Shown: positions 17,690-25,976 of the stretch, piece after piece
How positions within the stretch are numbered: position 1 is the stretch's first letter
How the letters are laid out: each line of letters begins with the position of its first letter
Assembly (NCBI RefSeq): GCF_021699195.1
Contig: NZ_SSXE01000026.1
Coordinates: 1 to 64,000 of the forward strand
Source: Nonomuraea sp. MG754425
GTDB taxonomy: Bacteria; Actinomycetota; Actinomycetes; Streptosporangiales; Streptosporangiaceae
Direction of reading: 5' to 3'
Length of the DNA: 64,000 nucleotides
Program-made: the position numbers and the translations under genes
Notes under the pieces: generated by a model
Databases searched by the model: none
What the model saw: the letters and a program-made list of their open reading frames with translations, nothing else
What the model was told of the DNA's origin: nothing

Positions 17690-17729
17690 CCGGCGCGCGG
17701 TGGGCGGGGCGGAGGGGATGGCTGGTTGA

Positions 17730-18086
17730 ATGGATGGCATGTCCCTTGACCCCAAGATCGCCGCCCGGTTGAAGCGCAACCCCGAGGGCCTGGTGCCCGC
17801 CGTCGCCCAGCAGTACGACACCGGCGAGGTGCTCATGCTGGCCTGGATGAACGACGAGGCGCTGCACCGGACCCTCACCACCGGCAGGGCCACCTACTGG
17901 TCCCGCAGCCGGGGGGAGTTCTGGGTCAAGGGTGACACCTCCGGGCACGTCCAGCACGTCAAGTCGGTGGCGCTCGACTGCGACGGCGACACCGTCCTGG
18001 TCAAGGTGGACCAGGTGGGCGCGGCGTGCCACACGGGCGAGCGCACCTGCTTCGACGCCGACCGGCTCGAGATCGCGCTCGGCTAG
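17730..18086 (+). CDS. hisI: Phosphoribosyl-AMP cyclohydrolase
   Basis: About 115-118 residues (ATG 17730 or 17739). It opens the adenine ring of PR-AMP in the third step of histidine synthesis. The family motifs are all present: [64 protein letters not shown] (metal-binding Asp residues) and [12 protein letters not shown] (zinc Cys residues). The HisE pyrophosphohydrolase domain is absent, as usual in actinobacteria. It is separated from the main his operon by about 8 kb and begins a his-trp junction; the next gene starts four bases after its stop. Confidence 0.96.
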   Translation: MDGMSLDPKIAARLKRNPEGLVPAVAQQYDTGEVLMLAWMNDEALHRTLTTGRATYWSRSRGEFWVKGDTSGHVQHVKSVALDCDGDTVLVKVDQVGAACHTGERTCFDADRLEIALG

Positions 18087-18089
18087 GTC

Positions 18090-18680
18090 GTGGACACGCG
18101 TACGAGTGCCGAGAGGCCGGCCGCCGCGCGCCGGGAGCTGTGGGGCTGGGTGGCGGCGACCGCGCTCGGCTGCCTCCTGGTGCTGATCGCCGCGGGCAGC
18201 GCCTGGGTGCGGGTCACGCAGGGGGAGTCGGCGGCGCCCACGGGAGGAGACCTGAGCCCCGCGCTGACGCCCGTGGCGCTGGCCGGACTGGCCGGGGTGG
18301 TGGCGGTGCTGGCCACGCAAGGAGTGGGCCGCCGTCTCGTCGGCGCGCTGGTCGCGCTGTGCGGCGCGGGCGCGGCGGTGGCGACCTGGACGGCGCTGCG
18401 CGGCGCGAACGTCACCGGCTGGCTGAGCGAGCAGAACGCGCTGCGCGGCGTCACCGACGTCCCGTGGGAGGTCGTGCCCGTCTGGCCGGTCGTCGCGGCG
18501 GCCGGGGCCGTGCTGATGGTGGCGGGCGGCGTCGTCGCGATCGTGCGCGGCCCGGGATGGGCCGGCATGTCGGCCCGGTACGAGCGCGACCCCGCCCAGG
18601 GCGCGCAAGCGCAGGTCAAGGACGACAAGGCGCTCTGGGACGCGCTCGACAGGGGAGACGACCCGACCGATCGCCGCTGA
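18090..18680 (+). CDS. Trp-region conserved membrane protein (TIGR02234 family)
   Basis: GTG 18090, 196 residues, four predicted membrane helices: [59 protein letters not shown] and VWPVVAAAGAVLMVAGGVVAIV. The WVRVTQ motif after helix 1 and the Trp/Pro-rich loop are features of the TIGR02234 family found beside trp genes in actinobacteria; its function is unknown. In many relatives trpE lies between hisI and this gene. Here the start is only four bases after the hisI stop, so trpE is absent and the two are directly coupled. Confidence 0.85.
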   Translation: MDTRTSAERPAAARRELWGWVAATALGCLLVLIAAGSAWVRVTQGESAAPTGGDLSPALTPVALAGLAGVVAVLATQGVGRRLVGALVALCGAGAAVATWTALRGANVTGWLSEQNALRGVTDVPWEVVPVWPVVAAAGAVLMVAGGVVAIVRGPGWAGMSARYERDPAQGAQAQVKDDKALWDALDRGDDPTDRR

Positions 18681-18744
18681 GGCGCGGCGCTGGCGAATCC
18701 TCCACTGTTCTGAAGCCTTGTCTGCTTGGCAAACGTTTCCTCAA

Positions 18745-18764
18745 TAAGCTGCCGTTGCAACTCG
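18745..18764 (+). promoter_or_regulatory. Shared upstream element (copy 1) with -10-like TAAGCT
   Basis: TAAGCTGCCG, three bases, then CAACTCG lies about 25-45 bases upstream of the gene at 18790. Nearly the same string, TAGGCTGCCG followed by GCAACTCG, occurs at 19524-19544 before the gene at 19578. TAAGCT and TAGGCT both fit the actinobacterial -10 pattern TAnnnT, so this is probably a common promoter start region. Confidence 0.55.
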
Positions 18765-18789
18765 CGACGAACCTTTGAGGAGCCAGCTC

Positions 18790-19413
18790 ATGACCTACGG
18801 GGATCAGGGCGCCAATGGCGGTTACGGCCAGCAGCCGCCGAGCGGGGACGGCGGCTACGGCCAGCAGCCCCCCGGCTACGGCGGCGGCTACGGTCAGCAG
18901 CCTCAGAGCGGGGGCGGCCAGCAGCCCGGTTACGGGCAGCAGCCGCCGAGCTACGGCGGCGGGTACGGCGATCAGCCGCCCAGCCACCCGCAGAACCTCG
19001 GCTACGGCCAGCTCCCCCCGAGCGGCGGCTTCGGCCAGCAGGGTTACGGGCAGCAGGGTTATGGCCAGCAGAGCTACGGGCAGCCCGGTTACGGTCAGCC
19101 GGGCTACGGGCCGTACGGCCCGCCGCAGCCCTCGCGTCCGACCAACGGCATGGCGGTGGCCTCGCTCGTCCTCGGGATCATCGGGCTGGCCTTCTGCGGG
19201 CTCACCAGCATCCCGGGCGTGATCCTCGGGCACATCGCGCTCAACCGGATCAAGAAGACCGGCGAGGACGGCTCGGGCCTGGCCATGGGCGGCCTGGTCA
19301 CGTCGTACATCACCGTGGTCATCTGGGTGTTGTGCTGGGTGTTCTTCGGCGGCTTCTTCCTGTGGATGCTCGGTCTGAGCGCCGCCGCGACGTCGTCCAC
19401 GTACGAGTATTAA
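18790..19413 (+). CDS. DUF4190-type membrane protein with Gly/Tyr/Gln/Pro-rich N-terminus
   Basis: ATG 18790 has GAGGAG seven bases upstream; 207 residues. Residues ~1-118 are low-complexity repeats of [15 protein letters not shown] and related units. Residues ~120-200 hold two membrane segments separated by a charged loop ([19 protein letters not shown], then [27 protein letters not shown], then [19 protein letters not shown]), the DUF4190 arrangement. The loop GHIAL.RI.. is characteristic. Tyr/Gln-rich tails of this type occur in actinobacterial membrane proteins and may self-associate, which is inference. It pairs with a second protein with the same tail at 19578. Function unknown. Confidence 0.88.
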   Translation: MTYGDQGANGGYGQQPPSGDGGYGQQPPGYGGGYGQQPQSGGGQQPGYGQQPPSYGGGYGDQPPSHPQNLGYGQLPPSGGFGQQGYGQQGYGQQSYGQPGYGQPGYGPYGPPQPSRPTNGMAVASLVLGIIGLAFCGLTSIPGVILGHIALNRIKKTGEDGSGLAMGGLVTSYITVVIWVLCWVFFGGFFLWMLGLSAAATSSTYEY

Positions 19414-19441
19414 CCCGCCGGTAACGTGAGACGCGCGTAGC

Positions 19442-19469
19442 CGGACCGTGACGAGCCGCTTGCGGTCCG
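19442..19469. terminator. Possible hairpin after the DUF4190 gene
   Basis: CGGACCG (19442-19448) and CGGTCCG (19463-19469) form a perfect 7-bp stem with a 14-base loop, 28 bases after the stop. There is no T-tract. A second palindrome, TGGACG-TT-CGTCCA, follows at 19490-19503 and lies just upstream of the next promoter element, so it may instead be an operator. Confidence 0.4.
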
Positions 19470-19523
19470 ATTACGAATTGTCCGCAAAATGGACGTTCGT
19501 CCACGTAGAAGATGCTTTATCGC

Positions 19524-19544
19524 TAGGCTGCCGCGCGCAACTCG
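19524..19544 (+). promoter_or_regulatory. Shared upstream element (copy 2) with -10-like TAGGCT
   Basis: TAGGCTGCCG, then GCAACTCG, about 35-55 bases before ATG 19578; matches copy 1 at 18745 apart from a few bases. Conservation between two non-homologous 3' halves but similar 5' regions suggests promoter duplication or shared control. Confidence 0.55.
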
Positions 19545-19577
19545 AACTCAAAGATGACGACATGAGGGGTCATTAGC

Positions 19578-20153
19578 ATGAGTTACGGAAACCAGGGCGA
19601 CGGCGGCTACGGCGCGCAGCCACCTGGCGGCGGTTACGGCCAGCAGCCGCCGAGCGGCGGTGGCTACGGTCAGCAGCCTCCGTCCGGCGGTGGCGGTTAC
19701 GGCCAGCAGCCCCCGTCCGGCGGTGGCGGCTACGGCGGTGGCTACGGTCAGCAGCCTCCGTCCGGTGGCGGCGGTTACGGCCAGCAGCCCCCGAGCGGCG
19801 GCGGCTACGGCGGCGGTTACGGCCAGCAGCCTCCGTCCGGCGGTGGCTACGGCGGCGGTTACGGCGCGCCCGGCGGCGGTGGCAACCCGCCGGACAACCA
19901 GCTCGTCCCGGCCATCCTCACCACCCTGCTCTGCTGCCTACCCCTGGGCATCGTGGCGATCATCAAGTCGTCGCAGGTGAACCAGAAGTGGCAGATCGGC
20001 GACTACGCCGGCGCCCAGCAGGCGGCCGACGAGGCCAAGACGTGGTGGAAGCGCAGCCTGATCGTGGGCGCCATCGGCCTCGGCCTGATCGTCATCGCCT
20101 ACGTGCTGTTCTTCGTGATCCTGGCCGCCAGCGTGTCCACGTCGACGTACTGA
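19578..20153 (+). CDS. CD225/dispanin-family membrane protein with [10 protein letters not shown] repeats
   Basis: ATG 19578, 191 residues. Residues ~1-100 repeat [11 protein letters not shown] about six times. The C-terminal part is a dispanin/CD225 domain: PDNQLVPAILTTLLCCLPLGIVAII (first membrane segment with the family Cys-Cys-Leu-Pro motif), SSQVNQKWQIGDYAGAQQAADEAKTWWKRS (intracellular loop), and a second helix LIVGAIGLGLIVIAYVLFFVILAA. Eukaryotic relatives include interferon-induced transmembrane proteins; bacterial members are widespread but unassigned. It has the same kind of N-terminal tail and promoter element as the gene at 18790, suggesting the two act together. Confidence 0.9.
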   Translation: MSYGNQGDGGYGAQPPGGGYGQQPPSGGGYGQQPPSGGGGYGQQPPSGGGGYGGGYGQQPPSGGGGYGQQPPSGGGYGGGYGQQPPSGGGYGGGYGAPGGGGNPPDNQLVPAILTTLLCCLPLGIVAIIKSSQVNQKWQIGDYAGAQQAADEAKTWWKRSLIVGAIGLGLIVIAYVLFFVILAASVSTSTY

Positions 20154-20201
20154 TCCGGCCGCTCAGACCGCACCACGGATCAGCGTACGCACCGGAAGGC
20201 G

Positions 20202-20207
20202 GATACT
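20202..20207 (+). promoter_or_regulatory. -10 box (GATACT) of probable leaderless DUF2752 gene
   Basis: GATACT, six bases (GGGACC), then ATG 20214. The spacing matches the leaderless arrangement seen before hisD and polA. No separate ribosome site is present. Confidence 0.5.
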
Positions 20208-20213
20208 GGGACC

Positions 20214-20645
20214 ATGAGCCTCGCAACAACCGGGCGGCAAGGGACGCGTCGCGTCAAGGAGCTGCTCGCGCCGCTCGGTGTTGCGGCCGCCACCGGAGCC
20301 GTGTTCGCGGTCGTCGGCATGGTCGACCCCAACGAGCCGGGTCACTACCCGACCTGCCCGTTCCTGTGGCTCACCGGCCTGTACTGCCCGGGTTGCGGCT
20401 CGCTGCGCACCATTCACGCGCTGGCCCACCTCGACCCGGTCGCCGCCCTCGGCCTCAACCCCCTCGCCGTCGCCATGATCCCGCTCCTGGTGTTCTGGTG
20501 GGGCCGATGGGTGGTCCGGGCGTGGCAGGGCAGGCCGCGGCGCACCACGCTGGCGCACCCGGCGTGGCTGTGGGCGTTCCTCGCGATCGTCATGATCTAC
20601 TGGGTCGTCCGTAACCTGCCCTTCGGGGCGTTCCTCGCGCCTTGA
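20214..20645 (+). CDS. DUF2752 membrane protein
   Basis: A 143-residue protein with three predicted helices: [36 protein letters not shown] and [18 protein letters not shown]. The central block [37 protein letters not shown] carries the conserved CPxCGxxR motif of DUF2752; the Cys pair could bind metal or be redox active. It is transcribed with trpC, and its stop lies 131 bases before the trpC start at 20777. Function unknown. Confidence 0.88.
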   Translation: MSLATTGRQGTRRVKELLAPLGVAAATGAVFAVVGMVDPNEPGHYPTCPFLWLTGLYCPGCGSLRTIHALAHLDPVAALGLNPLAVAMIPLLVFWWGRWVVRAWQGRPRRTTLAHPAWLWAFLAIVMIYWVVRNLPFGAFLAP

Positions 20646-20776
20646 CCGGCCTCGACACGGGGACCGGTGGTGAGGTGACCCCGCAGGGGCCGATACCATC
20701 GCAGGACAAGGCAGAGAGCGGACGCGACGCGAACTCTCCGCCGCCCCCAGAAGCCGACCGGAGGGACCTCAAGCGC

Positions 20777-21616
20777 GTGAGTGAGCGGACGGAAGGGCCG
20801 AGCGTCCTTGACGACATCCTCGAAGGGGTGCGCGCCGACCTCGCCGCACGTCAGCAGGCCGTCTCGATTGACGAGCTCAAGCAGCGGGCCGAGCGGGCGC
20901 AGGCGCCCAGGGACGCCATGGCCGCGCTGGGCGGCGACCGCGTCTCGGTGATCGCCGAGGTCAAGCGGTCCAGCCCGTCGAAGGGCGCGCTCGCCGCGAT
21001 CGCCGACCCGGCCGCGCTGGCGGCCGACTACGAAGCGGGCGGCGCCCACGTCATCAGCGTGCTGACCGAGCGGCGCAAGTTCGGCGGCAGCCTCGACGAC
21101 CTGGCCGCGGTGCGCGCCCGGGTCGACATCCCGATCCTGCGCAAAGACTTCATCCTCACCTCCTACCAGCTCTGGGAGGCCCGCGCCCACGGCGCCGACC
21201 TCGCCCTGCTCATGGTCGTGTGCCTGGAGCAGGAGGCGCTGGTGTCGCTCATCGAGCGGGCCGAGTCGATCGGGCTCACCCCGCTGGTCGAGGTGCACAC
21301 CGACGACGAGCTCGAGCGGGCGGTGGCCGCCGGGGCCCGGGTCATCGGGATCAACGCGCGCAACCTGAAGACACTCGAGGTCGATCGCGACGTCTTCACG
21401 AAGCTGGCGCCGAAGATCCCCGATAATGTGCTCAAGATTGCCGAGTCGGGCGTGCGCGGCCCGCACGACCTGCTCGCCTATGCCCGTGGCGGCGCCGACG
21501 CCGTCCTCGTGGGGGAGAGCCTGGTCACCGGCAAGGACCCGCGCAAGGCAGTGGAGGCGCTGGTGACGGCCGGCGCTCATCCGTCGACGCGCCCCGACCA
21601 CTCAGCAGAGGGATAG
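20777..21616 (+). CDS. trpC: Indole-3-glycerol phosphate synthase
   Basis: A 279-residue (beta-alpha)8-barrel that closes the indole ring from Cd[17 protein letters not shown] holds the catalytic Glu and Lys of the first strands; [64 protein letters not shown] and [11 protein letters not shown] are typical. GTG 20777 ([18 protein letters not shown]) is preferred: a GGAGGG lies upstream and the frame's longer N-terminus (from 20642) is Pro/Asp-rich and not family-like. trpB follows after two bases. Actinobacterial operons use PriA for the preceding isomerase step. Confidence 0.95.
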   Translation: MSERTEGPSVLDDILEGVRADLAARQQAVSIDELKQRAERAQAPRDAMAALGGDRVSVIAEVKRSSPSKGALAAIADPAALAADYEAGGAHVISVLTERRKFGGSLDDLAAVRARVDIPILRKDFILTSYQLWEARAHGADLALLMVVCLEQEALVSLIERAESIGLTPLVEVHTDDELERAVAAGARVIGINARNLKTLEVDRDVFTKLAPKIPDNVLKIAESGVRGPHDLLAYARGGADAVLVGESLVTGKDPRKAVEALVTAGAHPSTRPDHSAEG

Positions 21617-21618
21617 CA

Positions 21619-22860
21619 GTGGCAAACGAAGGCACCATCCTCACCGCCGCCGACCTGGCGGGCAACGGCGCGTACGGCGACGACCCCGACGTGCACGGCA
21701 AGTTCGGCATCTTCGGCGGCCGATACGTGCCCGAGGCGCTCATCCCCGCGCTCGACGAGGTGGCCGCGGTCTACGAGAAGGCCAAGAACGACGCGGAGTT
21801 CCTGCGCGAGTTCGACCACCTGCTGCGCACCTACGCGGGCCGCCCCACCACGCTGACCGACGTGCCGCGCTTCAGCGAGCACGCCGGCGGCGCCCGGATC
21901 GTGCTCAAGCGCGAGGACCTCACGCACACCGGCGCCCACAAGATCAACAACGTGCTGGGCCAGGCCCTGCTGACCAAGCGGCTGGGCAAGCAGCGGGTGA
22001 TCGCCGAGACCGGCGCGGGCCAGCACGGTGTCGCCACCGCCACCGCCGCGGCCCTGCTCGGCCTGGAGTGCGTCATCTACATGGGCGCCGTCGACTGCGA
22101 GCGCCAGGCGCTCAACGTCGCCAGGATGAAGCTGCTCGGCGCCACCGTGGTCCCGGTGACCAACGGCTCCCAGACCCTCAAGGACGCCATCAACGAGGCC
22201 TTTCGCGACTGGGTGACCAACGTCGACACCACCCACTACCTGTTCGGCACCGTGGCGGGGCCGCACCCGTTCCCCGAGATCGTGCGCGACTTCGCGCGCA
22301 TCATCGGCGTCGAGGCGCGCCGCCAGATGCTGGAGCTGACCGGCGGGCTGCCCGACGCCGTGTGCGCGGCGGTCGGCGGCGGCAGCAACGCGATCGGCAT
22401 CTTCCACGCCTTCCTCGGCGACCAGGACGTCCGGTTGCACGGCTACGAGGCCGCCGGCCACGGCCTGGAGAGCGGCGAGCACGCGCTCACGCTCACCGCC
22501 GGCTCGGTGGGCGTGCTGCACGGCTCGCGCACCTACGTGCTGCAGGACGACGAGGGCCAGACGATCGAGTCCCACTCGATCTCCGCCGGCCTCGACTACC
22601 CGGGCGTCGGCCCCGAGCACGCCTGGCTCAAGGACTCCGGCCGCGCCACCTACCACGGCGTCACCGACGACCAGGCGATGGCCGCGTTCGCGCTGTTGTC
22701 CAGGAGCGAGGGCATCATCCCGGCCATCGAGTCCTCCCACGCCCTGGCGGGTGCGCTGGAGCTGGGCCGCGAGCTCGGCCCCGAGGCGACCATCCTGGTC
22801 AACCTCTCCGGCCGCGGCGACAAGGACATGGGCACGGCGATGAAGTACTTCGACCTCTGA
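21619..22860 (+). CDS. trpB: Tryptophan synthase beta chain
   Basis: A 413-residue PLP enzyme that joins indole with serine. [19 protein letters not shown] and the PLP lysine motif [22 protein letters not shown] are present. [49 protein letters not shown] (PLP phosphate loop) and [13 protein letters not shown] follow. It forms the alpha2beta2 complex with TrpA. GTG 21619 follows the trpC stop by two bases with GAGGGATA upstream. A gap of 128 bases separates it from trpA, which is larger than usual. Confidence 0.97.
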   Translation: MANEGTILTAADLAGNGAYGDDPDVHGKFGIFGGRYVPEALIPALDEVAAVYEKAKNDAEFLREFDHLLRTYAGRPTTLTDVPRFSEHAGGARIVLKREDLTHTGAHKINNVLGQALLTKRLGKQRVIAETGAGQHGVATATAAALLGLECVIYMGAVDCERQALNVARMKLLGATVVPVTNGSQTLKDAINEAFRDWVTNVDTTHYLFGTVAGPHPFPEIVRDFARIIGVEARRQMLELTGGLPDAVCAAVGGGSNAIGIFHAFLGDQDVRLHGYEAAGHGLESGEHALTLTAGSVGVLHGSRTYVLQDDEGQTIESHSISAGLDYPGVGPEHAWLKDSGRATYHGVTDDQAMAAFALLSRSEGIIPAIESSHALAGALELGRELGPEATILVNLSGRGDKDMGTAMKYFDL

Positions 22861-22988
22861 GCCCTCCGGCATCGCCCCGGTAGTGGCAGACGGCCTGCGC
22901 CGGGCCGGCGTCCGCGCGGCGCGGGGGATTCTGACACGGGCCCGCGGCAGGGCATCATGGGAAGACTCGACCTTCGAAACGGACAGAC

Positions 22989-23783
22989 ATGACGACTCTT
23001 CAGACGGTTTTCGCCAAGGCGAAGGCGGACAACCGGGCCGCGCTCGTCGGCTACCTGCCCGCGGGCTTCCCCTCCAAGGGTGGCGACGTCGCCGCCGCCG
23101 CGGCCCTGGTGGAGGCCGGCTGCGACGTCATCGAGATCGGCCTGCCCTACTCCGACCCGCTCATGGACGGGCCGACGATCCAGGACGCCGTGCACAGGTC
23201 GCTGGTCAACGGCACGCGCATCGCCGACGTCATGCGGACGGTCGAGGGGGTGGCCGCCACCGGCGCGGCCACGCTCGTCATGACGTACTGGAACCCGATC
23301 GACAAGTACGGCGCCGACCGGTTCGCGCGCGACCTGGCCAACGCGGGCGGCGTGGGCACGATCACGCCCGACCTGACGCCTGAGGAGTCCGAGCCGTGGC
23401 GGGCGGCGTCCGCGGCGGCCGGCATCGACACGGTGTTCCTGGTCGCGCCCAGCTCCACCGAGGCGCGCATCAAGGCCGTGGTCGACTGCTGCACCGGTTT
23501 CGTGTACGCGGCCTCCCTCATGGGCGTCACGGGCGCCAGGGAGAGCGTCAACGTCGCCGCGGAGGGCCTGGTCAAGCGGACGAAGGCACACACCGACCTG
23601 CCCGTGTGCGTGGGCCTGGGCGTCGGCACGGGCGCGCAGGCGGCCGAGGTGGCGTCCTACGCCGACGGCGTCATCGTCGGCTCGGCGTTCATCCGCCGCA
23701 TCCTCGACGCGCCCGACGAGGCGGCCGGGCGCGCGTCCGTCACGGAGCTGGCCACGGACATGGCCACCGGCGTGCGCCGCTGA
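22989..23783 (+). CDS. trpA: Tryptophan synthase alpha chain
   Basis: A 264-residue barrel that cleaves indoleglycerol phosphate to indole for TrpB. Catalytic Glu lies in CDVIEIGLPYSDPLMDG and catalytic Asp in the LMDGPTIQ region. VMTYWNPIDKYG, TPDLTPEE, FVYAASLMGVTGARES and VGLGVGTGAQAAEV (phosphate loop) fit the family. ATG 22989. The preceding 128-base gap has a CATCAT -10 candidate at about 22957, so trpA may have its own promoter in addition to read-through. A strong hairpin follows the gene. Confidence 0.96.
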   Translation: MTTLQTVFAKAKADNRAALVGYLPAGFPSKGGDVAAAAALVEAGCDVIEIGLPYSDPLMDGPTIQDAVHRSLVNGTRIADVMRTVEGVAATGAATLVMTYWNPIDKYGADRFARDLANAGGVGTITPDLTPEESEPWRAASAAAGIDTVFLVAPSSTEARIKAVVDCCTGFVYAASLMGVTGARESVNVAAEGLVKRTKAHTDLPVCVGLGVGTGAQAAEVASYADGVIVGSAFIRRILDAPDEAAGRASVTELATDMATGVRR

Positions 23784-23804
23784 GCCGCGCGGGCGGTGTC
23801 ACGG

Positions 23805-23833
23805 AGCGCGGTTCCCCGGACGGGGGCCGCGCT
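23805..23833. terminator. Terminator between convergent trpA and TetR gene
   Basis: AGCGCGG, TT, CCCC, then GGAC loop, GGGG, G, CCGCGCT followed by TTTC. The outer 7-bp and inner 4-bp stems are perfect. The plus-strand run TTTCG after it favours stopping trp transcription. Confidence 0.75.
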
Positions 23834-23906
23834 TTCGCCGTCAGCGGGCCGGTGCGGTCGGGGCGGCCCTGAGCCGCCGGCGTCAGCGGCCCGCTCCGCC
23901 GGACGC

Positions 23907-24512
23907 TCATGCGCGGGTCGCCCGTGCGAACAGCGCCGCCAGTTCGTCGGCGTACCCGGCCAGGTCGGCGTCCGGATCGGCCGCCAGCAGGAGCGGCAGC
24001 CCGTCCAGCGACCGCTGGACCGTCATCGCCATCACCCGGGTGCTGAATCTCCCGAACTCGCCGCTTTCCTGCCCCCAGGTCAGGAGGCGTTCCAGGTGGG
24101 ACAGCGCCGACAGGCCGGTGGCCGCGTCCCGCGCCGGAGAGCCGCCCTCGGGGCGGAAGTTGAGGAAGATCTCCGTGGCCGCGCGCATCTCGGCGCGGTG
24201 GGCGCCGAGGTACTCCACCAGCGAGCGGATGTAGCTCTCCAGCGCGGCCGAGGCGCTCTGCTGGGCGCTCACGCGCTCGTGCATGAACCTGCTCAGGTCG
24301 CCGTGGACGGTGACGATCGCCTGGCCGATCAGCTCGTCCTTGCCGTCGAAGTGGTACGAGATCATCCGCGTGCTGCTCAGCCCGGCCCGCTCGGCGATCC
24401 GGGCGAAGGACGCCTGGTGGTAGCCCAGCTCGGCGATCGTCGCCACGGTGGCGGCCACGATCTGTGCCCGTCTCGCGGAACTTGTGAAGGACTCGTCCCG
24501 CTTTACTGGCAT
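23907..24512 (-). CDS. TetR-family transcriptional regulator
   Basis: A 201-residue protein with the N-terminal helix-turn-helix of TetR proteins: RAQIVAATVATIAELGYHQASFARIAERAGLSSTRMISYHFDGKDELIGQAI. The remaining all-alpha ligand-binding part is unassigned; it has an acidic DADLAGYADELAALFAR terminus. It lies divergently upstream of the MauE/DsbA genes with an AT-rich 146-base gap containing a run GTAATTTTTAAC next to its start. It may control itself and the divergent genes, or an efflux system elsewhere. ATG 24512. Confidence 0.9.
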   Translation of the reverse strand: MPVKRDESFTSSARRAQIVAATVATIAELGYHQASFARIAERAGLSSTRMISYHFDGKDELIGQAIVTVHGDLSRFMHERVSAQQSASAALESYIRSLVEYLGAHRAEMRAATEIFLNFRPEGGSPARDAATGLSALSHLERLLTWGQESGEFGRFSTRVMAMTVQRSLDGLPLLLAADPDADLAGYADELAALFARATRA

Positions 24513-24658
24513 GAGTAATTTTTAACTTGGGTGGGTAAATGTCGCAACTCTCCCAGGTCGGCGGCGGAAAACTCGCTTAGCTGACGCTTATCCGCAGCGT
24601 GATCGTATGTAGGCCGGGTACTGTGCGCCTTCCTGGCGCAGAGACAGAGGAGATACTT

Positions 24659-25186
24659 GTGGCCGCGTCACCGACGTCACCATGGGCGAGAACAGCGATA
24701 CCCTGGGTGACGACCGTCGCCCGGCTGGTGCTGGGCGGGGTGCTGATCGCGGCGGGTGCGCTCAAGATCGGCAACCCGGCCGACTCCGTCGTGGCGGTCA
24801 AGGCCTACCAGTTGCTGCCCGAGTCGATCGCCGTCGCGGTGGGCTACGCCCTGCCGATCCTGGAGATCGTGGTCGGTGTGCTGCTGGTCGTCGGCCTGCT
24901 GACCCGAGTGGCCGCGGTGATCGCCGGGCTGCTCATGTTCGCGTTCGTCTTCGGCATCGCCTGGGCGTGGGCGAAGGGCCTGCGGATCGACTGCGGCTGC
25001 TTCGGCGGCGGGGGCCAGCTCGGGGCGGGGCAGGAGCCGACCTACCTGCTCGACATCCTGCGCGACTTCGGCCTCGTGCTGCTCGGGGCGTGGACCGCGC
25101 GCTTCCCGCCGGGCCGGTTCGCGCTCGACGGGGCCCTCGGTCTCGGGGGCGACACACACCACGACGGTGACGAGGGGGACGACTGA
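24659..25186 (+). CDS. MauE/DoxX-type redox-associated membrane protein
   Basis: About 175 residues from GTG 24659, with GGAGAT five bases upstream; an in-frame GTG at 24599 would precede the ribosome site. Four membrane helices: VTTVARLVLGGVLIAAGALKI, AVAVGYALPILEIVVGVLLVVGLL, RVAAVIAGLLMFAFVFGIAWAWA and a C-terminal span near LLDILRDFGLVLLGAW. A conserved CGCFGG motif follows helix 3 and is typical of MauE-like proteins that supply or take electrons to periplasmic thioredoxins. A DsbA-like gene follows with a one-base overlap (TGATG), supporting a redox pair. Confidence 0.87.
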   Translation: MAASPTSPWARTAIPWVTTVARLVLGGVLIAAGALKIGNPADSVVAVKAYQLLPESIAVAVGYALPILEIVVGVLLVVGLLTRVAAVIAGLLMFAFVFGIAWAWAKGLRIDCGCFGGGGQLGAGQEPTYLLDILRDFGLVLLGAWTARFPPGRFALDGALGLGGDTHHDGDEGDD

Positions 25187-25950
25187 TGGGCAAGGGCGAG
25201 CGTACGAAGACACAGACGCAGTCGGCGCGCGAGAAGATCAAGGCGCAGCAGGCCGCGCAACGCACCCGCGACAAGCGCCGCAAGACGGTGACGTACGTGA
25301 CCGCGGGCGCGGTCGCGGTCGCCGCGGTCGGGCTCGGCTGGTGGTACGCCGCCAGCATCTCCCGCTCGGAGGAGGCCACCGGCGCGCTCGCGCCGATCAC
25401 CGTCCAGCCCGACGGCACCGCCGTGATGGCCCAGAGCGGCGTCACCAAGCCGGTCGTGGACATCTACGAGGACTTCCAGTGCCCGGCCTGCAAGGAGCTC
25501 GAGCGCGTCAGCGGCCAGACCTTCAAGAACCTCGCCGCCGAGGGCAAGGCCAAGGTCGTCTTCCACCCCATCACGATCTTCTCGCAGGAGCCGACCAAGT
25601 CGAACTCGGTGCGCGCGGCCAACGCCGCCCGGTGTGTCGCCGACGGCAAGCAGTGGCTGGCCTTCCACGACCTGCTCTTCAAGAACCAGCCCTCGGAGAC
25701 CGTGGAGGGCTTCAAGCCCGACCAACTCCTGCAGTGGGGCACGGACGCCGGGGTCACCGCCCCCGGCTTCGAGCAGTGCGTGACCTCGAACAAGAACGCC
25801 GAGGCGCACCTCGCGTACAGCAAGAAGATCAGTGACGAGCAGAAGCTCACGCACACGCCGACAGTGAAATTGAACGGTAAGGAAATCGACAATCCGGTAC
25901 TGTTCAGCCCGTCGCAACTCCGTAAAGAGATTTCGGAGGCGGCTAAGTAG
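25186..25950 (+). CDS. Membrane-anchored DsbA-like thioredoxin (thiol:disulfide oxidoreductase)
   Basis: A 254-residue protein: Lys/Gln/Arg-rich cytoplasmic start, one membrane anchor (TVTYVTAGAVAVAAVGLGWWYAA, about 37-58), then a DsbA-type thioredoxin domain facing outside. The active site is CPAC in VDIYEDFQCPACKELERV. FHPITIFSQ, AARCVADGKQWLAFHDLLF and the cis-Pro motif THTPTVKLNGKEI are visible. It likely forms disulfides in secreted proteins, with the upstream MauE/DoxX protein as a membrane redox partner. Translationally coupled to that gene. lgt follows 26 bases on. Confidence 0.92.
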   Translation: MGKGERTKTQTQSAREKIKAQQAAQRTRDKRRKTVTYVTAGAVAVAAVGLGWWYAASISRSEEATGALAPITVQPDGTAVMAQSGVTKPVVDIYEDFQCPACKELERVSGQTFKNLAAEGKAKVVFHPITIFSQEPTKSNSVRAANAARCVADGKQWLAFHDLLFKNQPSETVEGFKPDQLLQWGTDAGVTAPGFEQCVTSNKNAEAHLAYSKKISDEQKLTHTPTVKLNGKEIDNPVLFSPSQLRKEISEAAK

Positions 25951-25962
25951 GCTCGCTTCCGC

Positions 25963-25968
25963 TACCCT
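25963..25968 (+). promoter_or_regulatory. -10 box (TACCCT) close to the lgt start
   Basis: TACCCT is followed by eight bases and ATG 25977, with no ribosome site. It suggests lgt can be transcribed independently as a nearly leaderless message besides read-through from the DsbA gene. Confidence 0.45.
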
Positions 25969-25976
25969 CACCTGAC

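Noticed and set aside
20642-20776. N-terminal extension of TrpC
   Set aside because: The 45 extra codons are Pro/Asp/Ser-rich, are not part of the IGPS fold, and precede a ribosome-site-supported GTG at 20777.
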